A stretch of DNA of 13,432 nt from Clostridiales bacterium (GTDB lineage Bacteria; Bacillota; Clostridia; Lachnospirales; Lachnospiraceae): positions 1 to 13,432 of the forward strand of contig DYCJ01000034.1 in assembly GCA_019418195.1 (NCBI GenBank), read 5' to 3'. Below are positions 6,296 to 13,432 of the stretch, piece by piece. The notes below the pieces were generated by a model, which was not told where the DNA came from, made no database searches, and saw only the letters and a list, made by a program, of their open reading frames with translations. Made by a program: the position numbers and the translations under genes. Positions within the stretch are counted from its first letter, which is position 1; the number at the start of each line of letters is the position of its first letter.

Positions 6296-7915
6296 CTATT
6301 CCTTCATATATCTGACTTCAAATGTCTCGATCGTGATCGGCTTATTAAACAGGGTTCCCTGTGCATAATCACATCCGAGTTCTTTTAAAACATTTAACTG
6401 ATCCTGCGTCTCCACTCCGGAAGCCTGGACGAACGCGCCAAGCTGCCGGCAGATATCTATCACTGCCTGCGCAACGATACGGCTGCGTGTATTTCCGACA
6501 ATATTTGTGATCAGGCTTTTATCCAGCTTCAGGCCGTCAAATTCCATCAGGGACAGTATAGAGAAACTAGAATCTTTCGCGCCAAAATGATCCAGGATCA
6601 CGCGCACATTTGCCTTGCGGATCTTGCTGCTGGTCTCTGCCAGCATTTCCTGATTCATGTCGTTGCCGGATTCCGAAACTTCCACTGCAAGATACTCACA
6701 TCTGACATGATATTTTTCGATCAGATGCAGCATCTTCTCCGCAATGCTCTCCTGCTTCAGCGTAGCACCGGCGAAATTCACCGCGATCGGTATGAGCGGG
6801 ATACCCGCCAGCTCCCATCTGTGAAGAGTTTTACATACTTCTTCAAAAACGTACAGATCAAGATAATGGGAGAGCTTTGTCTCCTCCAGCAGATTAATAT
6901 ATCTGCCCGGATCTACGATCCCCAGATCTTTATGGTGGTATCTGACCACCGCCTCAGCCTCTGCAACCCGGCCGGTGGCTGTATCTATCTTCGGGACGAG
7001 ACAGACAATAAAATTTTTATGCTCCAGATCATCCAGAAGATCCTGCTTGATGATCGGCTCATGATGTCCTTTTTTGAGGTTCTTATAATATTTCTTCTTC
7101 TCCTCGCGCATCATGACTTCTGCATTATTTACCAGCTTCTCCACATCAATATCGACTTTCTCCCAGGCATAGCCCATCGATACAAGGCCAAGACTGATAT
7201 TGTCAAGTTTGGTGTGGGCAGCATAAATCTGCTTTGTAAAGTTTTCATATGTTGTATTTTCCACCAGAACGAGATACTGATCGCCTGTAAGCCGGTAAAC
7301 CTCGCCACTGTGGAAATACTCCTGCAGTACTTCACCTATGCGGGTGATCATCTCATCCCCATAGTCCCTGCCGAACTCTTTATTGAAGTTCTTCAGTCCG
7401 TTGATATCAATAGAAAGTGCGCCCAGAGATTTCAGTTCACTGCTCTTGACATTATCCAGATAATCCACCAGACTATTTCTGTTCAAAAGGCCGGTCAGAT
7501 CATCATGATAGCTGAGATATTCCTGCTGCTTCTGCATTTTCTGCAGTGCGATCGCCTGAGGGATATATGGGAGAAGTGCCCTCATAAGATCCAGCGTGCA
7601 GCCTCCTCTGTGGACACCCGCAACTGCCAGGATAGCAGTCGTGTCCTCCGTGATCTGACGGAATACACTATAACAGTCCGAAGTCGTATCTGTGATCTCT
7701 GTTTTCATCCACTTTGGCTGTTCTTCCTCGGGAAGCAGTTTCAGGCGGTCTCTCTGCCACTCCACATTCTCGGCGCACCACTCATAGATCGTCTCGATAT
7801 CGCCCTGCTCTTTTTCAATATAATAAGCGTACTCTGAGTCATAATAATCACGCACGGTGCTTAAAACATCATTCATGATCTCTGCAGTAGAACGCGGTTT
7901 ATAGCTTTCACTCAT
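6296..7915 (-). CDS. Degenerate GGDEF-EAL protein (probable c-di-GMP pseudo-enzyme or sensor)
   Basis: The 539-residue protein has an N-terminal sensor-like region (about 1-125, GAF-like by appearance), a GGDEF-type domain (about 130-285) and an EAL-type domain (about 290-535). There is no signal peptide or membrane segment. The GGDEF fold markers are present (DDLTGLLNRNSL at 138-149, SIDINGLKNFN at 168-178), but the signature loop reads TGDQY at 210-214. In the EAL domain the first motif is EAV (321-323). Asn380 of the NxS motif is kept, but the Ser is Ala382. The DDFG motif reads DHFG (442-445), and the xEGVE motif reads ASGVE (498-502). Loss of the second metal-binding Asp and of that Glu makes phosphodiesterase activity unlikely. 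A role as a nucleotide-binding or protein-interaction module is an inference. AAGGGAGA precedes the start. It is the first gene of the leftward operon. Confidence 0.88.
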   Translation of the reverse strand: MSESYKPRSTAEIMNDVLSTVRDYYDSEYAYYIEKEQGDIETIYEWCAENVEWQRDRLKLLPEEEQPKWMKTEITDTTSDCYSVFRQITEDTTAILAVAGVHRGGCTLDLMRALLPYIPQAIALQKMQKQQEYLSYHDDLTGLLNRNSLVDYLDNVKSSELKSLGALSIDINGLKNFNKEFGRDYGDEMITRIGEVLQEYFHSGEVYRLTGDQYLVLVENTTYENFTKQIYAAHTKLDNISLGLVSMGYAWEKVDIDVEKLVNNAEVMMREEKKKYYKNLKKGHHEPIIKQDLLDDLEHKNFIVCLVPKIDTATGRVAEAEAVVRYHHKDLGIVDPGRYINLLEETKLSHYLDLYVFEEVCKTLHRWELAGIPLIPIAVNFAGATLKQESIAEKMLHLIEKYHVRCEYLAVEVSESGNDMNQEMLAETSSKIRKANVRVILDHFGAKDSSFSILSLMEFDGLKLDKSLITNIVGNTRSRIVAQAVIDICRQLGAFVQASGVETQDQLNVLKELGCDYAQGTLFNKPITIETFEVRYMKE

Positions 7916-7956
7916 ATCTTAATCTCCCTTGTCTTTCAGTTCAAGTAAGCATTTTT

Positions 7957-7985
7957 ATTGTAGTATACGCCATCTGAAAATGCAA
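7957..7985 (-). promoter_or_regulatory. Predicted sigma-A promoter of the GGDEF-EAL/sfp/vanY operon
   Basis: Read on the - strand, TTGCAT (7985-7980) and TACAAT (7962-7957) are separated by 17 bases. The -10 box differs from consensus at one position, and the -35 box matches TTG only. It lies about 40 bases upstream of the GGDEF-EAL start and just past the terminator of the phosphate operon, as expected for the start of a new transcription unit. Confidence 0.5.
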
Positions 7986-7990
7986 GATAA

Positions 7991-8031
7991 AACTAAGAAG
8001 AACCGGTCGCACACTCTGCTGCCGGTTCTTC
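7991..8031 (-). terminator. Intrinsic terminator of the phosphate transporter operon
   Basis: On the - strand GAAGAACCGG (8031-8022) pairs perfectly with CCGGTTCTTC (8006-7997) around a 15-base loop. It is followed by the T-rich stretch TTAGTTTTATC. It lies seven bases past the DUF47 stop codon. Confidence 0.8.
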
Positions 8032-8037
8032 ATCCCA

Positions 8038-8661
8038 TCATGAATTTTTCATAATCACACTCTCAACCACATCCGCCACATGCTCACATGCGTCTGCGCA
8101 TCTCTCCAGATAAATATAGATATCTCTCCATGCAATGATACGAATCGGATCTTCTGATTCTGTATAGAGTCCTCTGATGCTCTGCATAAAGAGCTTGTCC
8201 GATTCTTCCTCCAGATCATTGATGCGGATGATCAGCTGCTTGAGAGCCTTAGAACGTTTAAAGTTCTTAAATTCAACAAGAAGATCCCTCACCGCGTCGC
8301 AGCACTCGATCACAATATCCGTCATCTTCAGGGCATTCGGTTCGATGTCCTGTACATTGTTCATATATACTCTCAACATGACATCCTCTACTTTGTCTGT
8401 CATGTTATCAATATTCTGGCTTAAGGAAACAATATCTTCACGCTCGATCGGCGGAAGGAACTCTTTTGCCAGATGGTCGAGCATCTCATGTTTCTTTGCA
8501 TCTGCGCTGTGCTCTACTTCGTGGATGCTGTCCAGCTGGTCTTTCAACGTCTCCGGCCTGAAATTTTCAAGCGCCGCCTTCAGCATCTGTGCCGCCCGGC
8601 AGGAATCCTCTGCACATGCCACAAAGTTATCAAAATAAAATGAATCCTGTTTCTTTGCCAC
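8038..8661 (-). CDS. DUF47 (PhoU-like) partner of the PiT phosphate transporter
   Basis: An all-helical cytoplasmic protein of 207 residues of the DUF47/PhoU-like family, thought to regulate or assist the PiT transporter encoded next to it. Recognisable features are the HEVEHSADAKKHEMLDHL helix (residues about 46-63), with the paired Glu/Asp/His residues typical of metal-binding PhoU-like bundles, FLPPIEREDIVSLSQNIDN at about 68-86, and the second half ending YLERCADACEHVADVVESV. The start codon is GTG, preceded by AGGAGG with eight bases of spacing. That AGGAGG overlaps the pit stop codon (TAGGAGG), so the two genes are probably translationally linked. The pit-DUF47 pair is a well-known arrangement. 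The terminator follows directly after the stop. Confidence 0.92.
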   Translation of the reverse strand: MAKKQDSFYFDNFVACAEDSCRAAQMLKAALENFRPETLKDQLDSIHEVEHSADAKKHEMLDHLAKEFLPPIEREDIVSLSQNIDNMTDKVEDVMLRVYMNNVQDIEPNALKMTDIVIECCDAVRDLLVEFKNFKRSKALKQLIIRINDLEEESDKLFMQSIRGLYTESEDPIRIIAWRDIYIYLERCADACEHVADVVESVIMKNS

Positions 8662-8673
8662 TGTTCTTTCCTC

Positions 8674-9726
8674 CTAAAATACCATAATAAATATCTTTGC
8701 AACAATGAAGCTGATCAGTCCACAGCCCGGAAATGTAAAGATCCATGTCAGCATCATATCTTTCACAACGCCAAAATTGATGGCTGACAGTCTCTTCACC
8801 GCACCGACTCCCATGATCGCGCTTGTTTTTGTATGTGTCGTTGATACCGGAATACCGAATACGCTGGAGAGCAGCAGACAAACCGCTCCCGCGAGGTCCG
8901 CGGAAAATCCCTGGAACTTTTCCAGCTTTACCATATCCATTCCTACAGATTTGATGATCTTCTCTCCGCCGACACTGGTCCCTACACCCATGACTGTACT
9001 GCACAGCAGCATGAGCCATACCGGGATGATCATTCCTTCGACACTGCTCTGCCCGTTGCAGAACGCAACGCCTAAGAACAGTACGCCGATAAATTTCTGC
9101 CCGTCCTGTGCGCCATGCATAAAGCTCATGAAAGCAGCTCCGAAGATCTGCGCCACAGTAAAGAATCCATTTGTCCTGCGCCGGTCCATGGACGCGCAGA
9201 TTATAGTGATGATCTTGCAAATTACCCAGCCCATAAAAAAACCGAGTGCAAGACTGAGCACAAGCCCATAGAGGACTTTCACCCACTCGTTAAAATTGAC
9301 ACCTCCGACGCCGTTGTGTATAGCGATCGCTGCACCTGTAAGTCCTGCGATCAGACTGTGGCTCTCACTCGTCGGTATGCCGAACACAGAAGCGGCCACA
9401 CTGTAGACAACGATTGAAAACAGCGCCGCGCACAATGCAATAAGCGCTTCCTCTGTCTGCCCGCCAAAGTCGACCATGTTACTGATCGTCGATGCCACGG
9501 CGCTGTTAATGTGCGTCATAACGAGCACTCCCAAGAAATTAAACACAGCACTCATCAGGATCGCGGTCCTTACTTTCAGACATCTTGTGGCGATACATGT
9601 GGCGATCGCGTTCGGCGCATCGGTCCACCCGTTTACAAATATCACGCCCAAAGTGAGCACTACCGTTACCATCAGAACAGGATTGGAAAAGACCTGCTGA
9701 CAGAAACCTGCAAAAGAAACATCCAT
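8674..9726 (-). CDS. Inorganic phosphate transporter, PiT family
   Basis: A membrane permease that couples phosphate uptake to a proton or sodium gradient. The 350-residue protein is almost entirely hydrophobic, with about ten transmembrane segments. The two inverted family repeats are seen as NGWTDAPNAIAT (32-43) with GIPTSESHSLIAG (116-128), and SFMHGAQDGQKF (201-212) with GIPVSTTHTKTSAIMG (291-306). In the first signature the usual His before Asp is Thr (WTDAPN rather than FHDAAN); the second copy keeps a His (MHGAQDG). This variant is seen in other Firmicutes as far as I recall. The start at 9726 is supported by AGAGGG seven bases upstream. An in-frame extension to 9846 is rejected because it would translate the hairpin leader into a polar, non-family sequence. 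It is co-transcribed with DUF47. Confidence 0.93.
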   Translation of the reverse strand: MDVSFAGFCQQVFSNPVLMVTVVLTLGVIFVNGWTDAPNAIATCIATRCLKVRTAILMSAVFNFLGVLVMTHINSAVASTISNMVDFGGQTEEALIALCAALFSIVVYSVAASVFGIPTSESHSLIAGLTGAAIAIHNGVGGVNFNEWVKVLYGLVLSLALGFFMGWVICKIITIICASMDRRRTNGFFTVAQIFGAAFMSFMHGAQDGQKFIGVLFLGVAFCNGQSSVEGMIIPVWLMLLCSTVMGVGTSVGGEKIIKSVGMDMVKLEKFQGFSADLAGAVCLLLSSVFGIPVSTTHTKTSAIMGVGAVKRLSAINFGVVKDMMLTWIFTFPGCGLISFIVAKIFIMVF

Positions 9727-9766
9727 ATTTTTTCCCTCTTTGCTGTAAATTGCTATATTAAGTTTT

Positions 9767-9799
9767 TCGGAATAATTGGAATACACTTCCGCATTCCGA
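9767..9799 (-). promoter_or_regulatory. Second leader hairpin upstream of the PiT gene
   Basis: TCGGAAT (9767-9773) and ATTCCGA (9793-9799) are perfect 7-bp complements enclosing a smaller GGAA/TTCC stem (9778-9790). Because GGAA and TTCC blocks occur twice each, alternative pairings are possible. It abuts the longer hairpin at 9799-9850, and the ribosome site follows about 30 bases later. Confidence 0.55.
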
Positions 9800-9850
9800 A
9801 TTTTGCATAAAAATACCGGCATTTTTTCGCCGGATATTTTACGCAAAATT
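9799..9850 (-). promoter_or_regulatory. Long 5'-terminal hairpin in the PiT leader (possible attenuator)
   Basis: Two 22-base arms (9799-9820 and 9829-9850) pair at 19 positions, one of them G-U, interrupted by a symmetrical three-base mismatch; the loop is eight bases. The inner part CCGGC/GCCGG is followed on the - strand by TATTTTT, which resembles a short terminator. In the full hairpin those T residues are paired instead. The predicted transcription start falls at about 9850, so the RNA would begin with this structure. It resembles no riboswitch I recognise. Confidence 0.6.
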
Positions 9851-9856
9851 AACTTA

Positions 9857-9885
9857 AATATAACATTGAGGCATTACTGTGTCAA
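9857..9885 (-). promoter_or_regulatory. Near-consensus sigma-A promoter of the PiT/DUF47 operon
   Basis: On the - strand a perfect -35 box TTGACA (9885-9880) is followed after 17 bases by TATATT (9862-9857), one mismatch from the -10 consensus. Transcription should start near 9850, giving a leader of about 124 bases before the ATG at 9726. It is the strongest promoter visible in the window. Confidence 0.8.
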
Positions 9886-9924
9886 TAACAGCTTATTTTC
9901 TTAGCAAAAATATAGCGCCCGTCC

Positions 9925-10084
9925 GCAACAACTCAGCCGCGCCATTCGCAAAGACGCACTTCGTGCTTACTGCGGCTTCCGCCGCTTCTTTGCTCATACT
10001 CTGGCGCTCACCCCATGAAAAAAACTGTGCAAAATTTCATGCAAGCATGATTTTGCACAGTTTTCTCCATGGCTGAGTTGTTGC
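9925..10084 (-). repeat. Dispersed palindromic repeat, copy A (long form, 3' end of atpC)
   Basis: A 160-base unit is bounded by perfect 14-bp inverted arms, GCAACAACTCAGCC (9925-9938) and GGCTGAGTTGTTGC (10071-10084). The family core is at 9938-9960. Internally GCGCCA with GCAAAGA (9939-9954) has its complement at about 9987-10007, enclosing two small hairpins: GCAC/GTGC around 9956-9966 and GCGGC/GCCGC around 9972-9985. The right half contains the ATP-operon terminator. The last base of the right arm is the G of the atpC TAG stop. A 34-codon open frame (9893-9997, -) runs through the left half but is probably incidental. Confidence 0.8.
10013..10072 (-). terminator. Strong intrinsic terminator of the ATP synthase operon
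   Basis: The core stem AAAACTGTGCAAAAT (10021-10035) and its perfect complement (10050-10064) give 15 bp. The stem extends outward by a further eight pairs, two of them G-U, to CCATG/CATGG, and inward by CATGC/GCATG with a small bulge. On the - strand the stem runs into seven T residues (10024-10018). It lies 12 bases past the atpC stop, within repeat copy A. Confidence 0.88.
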
Positions 10085-10503
10085 TATATATTCCACTTCT
10101 TATCCTGGGCTACTCTTAATCGGGTCATTGCCCTGGCGAGGGATGCCTGGGTGTGGTAGTATTCCTGCGTGCTCTGTTTCTGCCGCATCTGCTCTTCTGC
10201 ACGCTCCTGCTGTTCCTGTGCGCGGCGGACATCGATATCCTCCGGGCGCTCGGCAGTGTCTACCAGAAGCGTGACACGGTTGTTCACGATCTCAGCAAAT
10301 CCTGTCCCTACCGCAAGTTCTCTCCACTCTTCTTCTCCTGCCAGCTGGACTTTGGCCGTACCTACAGCAATGGCTATGACCATATTTTCATGATTTGGCA
10401 GGATCCCTTTCTCTCCGTCAGGAGCAGGGATGATGAGTTTTCTGCAGCGGCCCTCATAAAAGACCTTGTCACTTGCTATGATTTTCAGACCAAATGTATC
10501 CAT
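10084..10503 (-). CDS. atpC: ATP synthase F1 epsilon subunit
   Basis: Epsilon sits on the central stalk of F1Fo ATP synthase and can restrain ATP hydrolysis through its C-terminal helices. The protein has 139 residues. An N-terminal beta-sandwich (about 3-88) begins FGLKIIASDKVFYEG and includes the family segment GEKGILPNHENM (30-41). A two-helix C-terminal region (about 89-137) starts with ERPEDIDVRRAQEQQERAEE. AGGAG lies ten bases before the ATG. It is the last gene of the operon, 31 bases after atpD. The TAG stop shares its last base with the outer arm of repeat copy A, and the operon terminator follows at once. Confidence 0.95.
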   Translation of the reverse strand: MDTFGLKIIASDKVFYEGRCRKLIIPAPDGEKGILPNHENMVIAIAVGTAKVQLAGEEEWRELAVGTGFAEIVNNRVTLLVDTAERPEDIDVRRAQEQQERAEEQMRQKQSTQEYYHTQASLARAMTRLRVAQDKKWNI

Positions 10504-10534
10504 TACGCATACACTCCTGTTCTATTATGCACTC

Positions 10535-11965
<1,431 letters not shown>

Positions 11966-12850
11966 CTACTTCTGCTGTGCCCTTGCACCTGCGCAGACTT
12001 CTGTGATCTCCTGCGTGATCGCCGCCTGGCGTGCCCTGTTGTATGCGATCGACAAGTCATGGATCAGATCTTTCGCACTGTCTGTGGCCGATTTCATTGC
12101 CATCATACGGGCATTATGTTCGCTCGCATATGCCTGTACAAGACATCCATATATCATGCCGGTCACATAGTTCGGCACGATACTGTCAAGTACCGCTTCA
12201 GCTGACGGGTACAGTTCTATTGACTCACGATGCACATTGAGCGGCATCTTCATCTCATTAAATGAGCTTCTTTCCAAAGGAAGAAGTCTCATCACTTCTG
12301 CTTCTGACTGGACGGAATTCTCCATTCTTGTGTACACAATATAGATTTCATCCAGTTCTCCCTGCTCAAACTGCTCGATCAGCACGCCCGAAATGTCTCT
12401 TGCGCGGTGCATAGTCGGTTTCTGTACCGTGTATTTAAAGTGGGTATCAATCTCCTGTCCTCGTTTTGCAAAGTAATGACGCCCCAGCTCTCCCACAACG
12501 AACAGCTTATGGATACCCGGTTTTGCCAGGATCTCCTCTTCCAGTTTTTCGATATTATGGTTATACGCACCGGCAAGGCCTTTATCTGCCGTGACTACGA
12601 TAGAGGCAATCTTCCGCTGATCCTTCGGCACCTTCTCCCGCCGGTCAAAATACTTATGCTCCAGTTCGGGAAGATGACGCAGGATTCGTGAAATCTCACC
12701 CTGCAGGGCATAAAAGTAAGGCTCTGTATCCTGAAGCTTTTTCTTAGCCTGCGTCAGCTTGGAGGAAGAGATCATATACATCGCATTCGTGATCTTCATC
12801 GTGTCTTTGACACTATTGATACGACTCTGTATCTCTCTGATATTTGGCAT
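11966..12850 (-). CDS. atpG: ATP synthase F1 gamma subunit
   Basis: Gamma forms the rotating central shaft of F1. The 294-residue protein begins with the family segment MPNIREIQSRINSVKDTMKI and an early helix (ITNAMYMISSSKL). The centre has VTADKGLAGAYNHNI (about 87-101), and the C-terminal helix ends NRARQAAITQEITEVCAGARA, which inserts into the alpha-beta ring. Length and both helices are typical. AGGTGATAAC provides the ribosome site before ATG. It follows atpA after 71 bases, which is unusually long for this operon and is filled by repeat copy B. Confidence 0.95.
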   Translation of the reverse strand: MPNIREIQSRINSVKDTMKITNAMYMISSSKLTQAKKKLQDTEPYFYALQGEISRILRHLPELEHKYFDRREKVPKDQRKIASIVVTADKGLAGAYNHNIEKLEEEILAKPGIHKLFVVGELGRHYFAKRGQEIDTHFKYTVQKPTMHRARDISGVLIEQFEQGELDEIYIVYTRMENSVQSEAEVMRLLPLERSSFNEMKMPLNVHRESIELYPSAEAVLDSIVPNYVTGMIYGCLVQAYASEHNARMMAMKSATDSAKDLIHDLSIAYNRARQAAITQEITEVCAGARAQQK

Positions 12851-12878
12851 GTTATCACCTGCTCTTCTTAAAATCTCC

Positions 12879-12939
12879 GTTCAGCCCGCGCTTTTCGCAA
12901 AGCCGCACTGTCATGCAGTCCCTATGGCTGAACTGTTGC
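12879..12939 (-). repeat. Dispersed palindromic repeat, copy B (between atpA and atpG)
   Basis: GTTCAGCC (12879-12886) and GGCTGAAC (12926-12933) are perfect 8-bp inverted arms. The right arm continues to 12939 as GGCTGAACTGTTGC, matching copy A at 12 of 14 positions. The family core is at 12887-12909. Two inner hairpins are possible: GCTTT/AAAGC at 12890-12903 and ACTG/CAGT at 12907-12919. The right arm lies inside the last codons of atpA, so the repeat crosses the atpA stop at 12922-12924. Confidence 0.78.
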
Positions 12940-13432
12940 TTTATATTCCTTCGCAGTCTCCACGATCTTTTCGATCAGTTCGTCAGACAGCACTTTCTTA
13001 TCCTCGATCTCCTGTCCGATCTCAGGATGTGCAGTCTCAAAATAAGTGAGCATATCTGACTGGAACTGCTTGATCTGCTTTTTATTGATTCCAAGGAGTA
13101 CTTTATGTGTCGCCGCACAGAGAGTAATGACCTTCTCATGCAGGGACAGCGGATGATAGAGGGGCTGCTTTAACAGCTCCATCAGACCGCTTCCGTATTC
13201 AAGCTGCTCTTTCGTTGCCGGATCCAGGTCAGAACTGAACTGTGTAAACACTTCCATCTCTCTGTACTGCGCCAGATCGATACGGATACTTCCCGATGCT
13301 TTCTTCATCGCTTTCGTCTGAGCTGCACCGCCCACACGGGATACGGAAAGACCTACATTGACCGCCGGTCTCATACCTGATGCAAAAAGACCACTCTCCA
13401 GGAATATCTGACCATCGGTGATAGAAATCACG
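12922..13432 (-). CDS. atpA: ATP synthase F1 alpha subunit, C-terminal part (cut by window edge)
   Basis: Only the last 170 or so residues are inside the window; the gene continues past the right edge. The visible part opens with VISITDGQIFLESGLFASG and contains RPAVNVGLSVSRVGGAAQTKAM (described here in parts: RPAVNVG then SRVGGAAQ), which includes the arginine of the alpha-subunit arginine-finger region. It then continues into the helical C-terminal domain (about DLAQYREMEVFTQFSSDLD onward). Alpha is the non-catalytic nucleotide-binding partner of beta. The final five codons (ATVQP) are the arm of repeat copy B, so this tail is probably specific to this strain or lineage. Confidence 0.95.
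   Translation of the reverse strand, partial: VISITDGQIFLESGLFASGMRPAVNVGLSVSRVGGAAQTKAMKKASGSIRIDLAQYREMEVFTQFSSDLDPATKEQLEYGSGLMELLKQPLYHPLSLHEKVITLCAATHKVLLGINKKQIKQFQSDMLTYFETAHPEIGQEIEDKKVLSDELIEKIVETAKEYKATVQP

Noticed and set aside
6587..7837. 416-residue open frame on the + strand
   Set aside because: It lies entirely antisense to the GGDEF-EAL gene and its translation is Leu/Ile/His/Cys-rich without family motifs. It is a shadow of codon usage.
9727..9846. N-terminal extension of the PiT protein by 40 residues
   Set aside because: It would translate the promoter-proximal hairpin leader, and a proper ribosome site precedes the family-like start at 9726.
9893..9997. 34-codon open frame on the - strand through repeat copy A, starting ATG at 9997 (MSKEAAEAAVST...)
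   Set aside because: It lies within palindromic repeat DNA, lacks a convincing ribosome site and would run downstream of the terminator. Similar short frames are a likely by-product of the repeat. It remains worth noting if other copies keep the same frame.
12855..12914. 19-residue open frame on the - strand between atpA and atpG
   Set aside because: It runs through repeat copy B in a different frame from the one in copy A, so there is no sign of a conserved peptide. It is too short and has no ribosome site.

Overview
The window reads as a stretch of a Gram-positive Clostridia chromosome, most likely Lachnospiraceae. The basis is moderate GC content, purine-rich AGGAGG-type ribosome binding sites, the gene order atpA-atpG-atpD-atpC, a PiT transporter paired with a DUF47 partner, and two lineage-typical uncharacterised proteins (a DUF6128-like protein and an HTH protein with an acidic linker). 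Genus cannot be assigned. Almost everything is transcribed leftward (- strand); only the first gene (DUF2798) and the DUF6128-like gene are on the + strand.

Layout, left to right. 1-157: noncoding leader. 158-652 (+): four-helix DUF2798 membrane protein, sharing a bidirectional terminator (637-672) with 674-1189 (-), the tRNA adenosine deaminase tadA. 1277-2362 (+): DUF6128-like protein whose linker carries six degenerate 18-bp repeats followed by three back-to-back hairpins; its 3' end overlaps the convergent dGTPase gene by 8 bp. 7915 down to 2355 (-): an operon-like run. It starts with a degenerate GGDEF-EAL protein, then an Sfp-type phosphopantetheinyl transferase (3 bp gap), a membrane-anchored VanY-type carboxypeptidase (ATGA overlap), an HTH protein and a dGTP triphosphohydrolase. 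A promoter (7957-7985) lies upstream. 9726 down to 8038 (-): phosphate transporter of the PiT family and its DUF47/PhoU-like partner. They have a near-consensus promoter (9857-9885), a long structured leader and a terminator (7991-8031). 13432 down to 10084 (-): the distal part of the F1Fo ATP synthase operon (3' part of atpA, then atpG, atpD, atpC), ended by a strong terminator.

The most interesting unexplained structure is a small family of dispersed, palindromic repeats with three copies here (4836-4879, 9925-10084, 12879-12939). They share a 23-nt core identical at 19 positions across all three and are bounded by inverted arms. All have the same orientation, and each sits on the stop codon of the gene upstream of it (vanY, atpC, atpA). 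Two compensatory changes in the arms between copies argue that base pairing is maintained. In atpA the repeat arm encodes the last five residues of the protein. Other points worth a look are the two-hairpin 5' leader of the phosphate transporter, the triple hairpin in the DUF6128-like coding sequence, and a c-di-GMP-type protein with both catalytic motifs eroded. No rRNA, tRNA, CRISPR array or transposase was seen.
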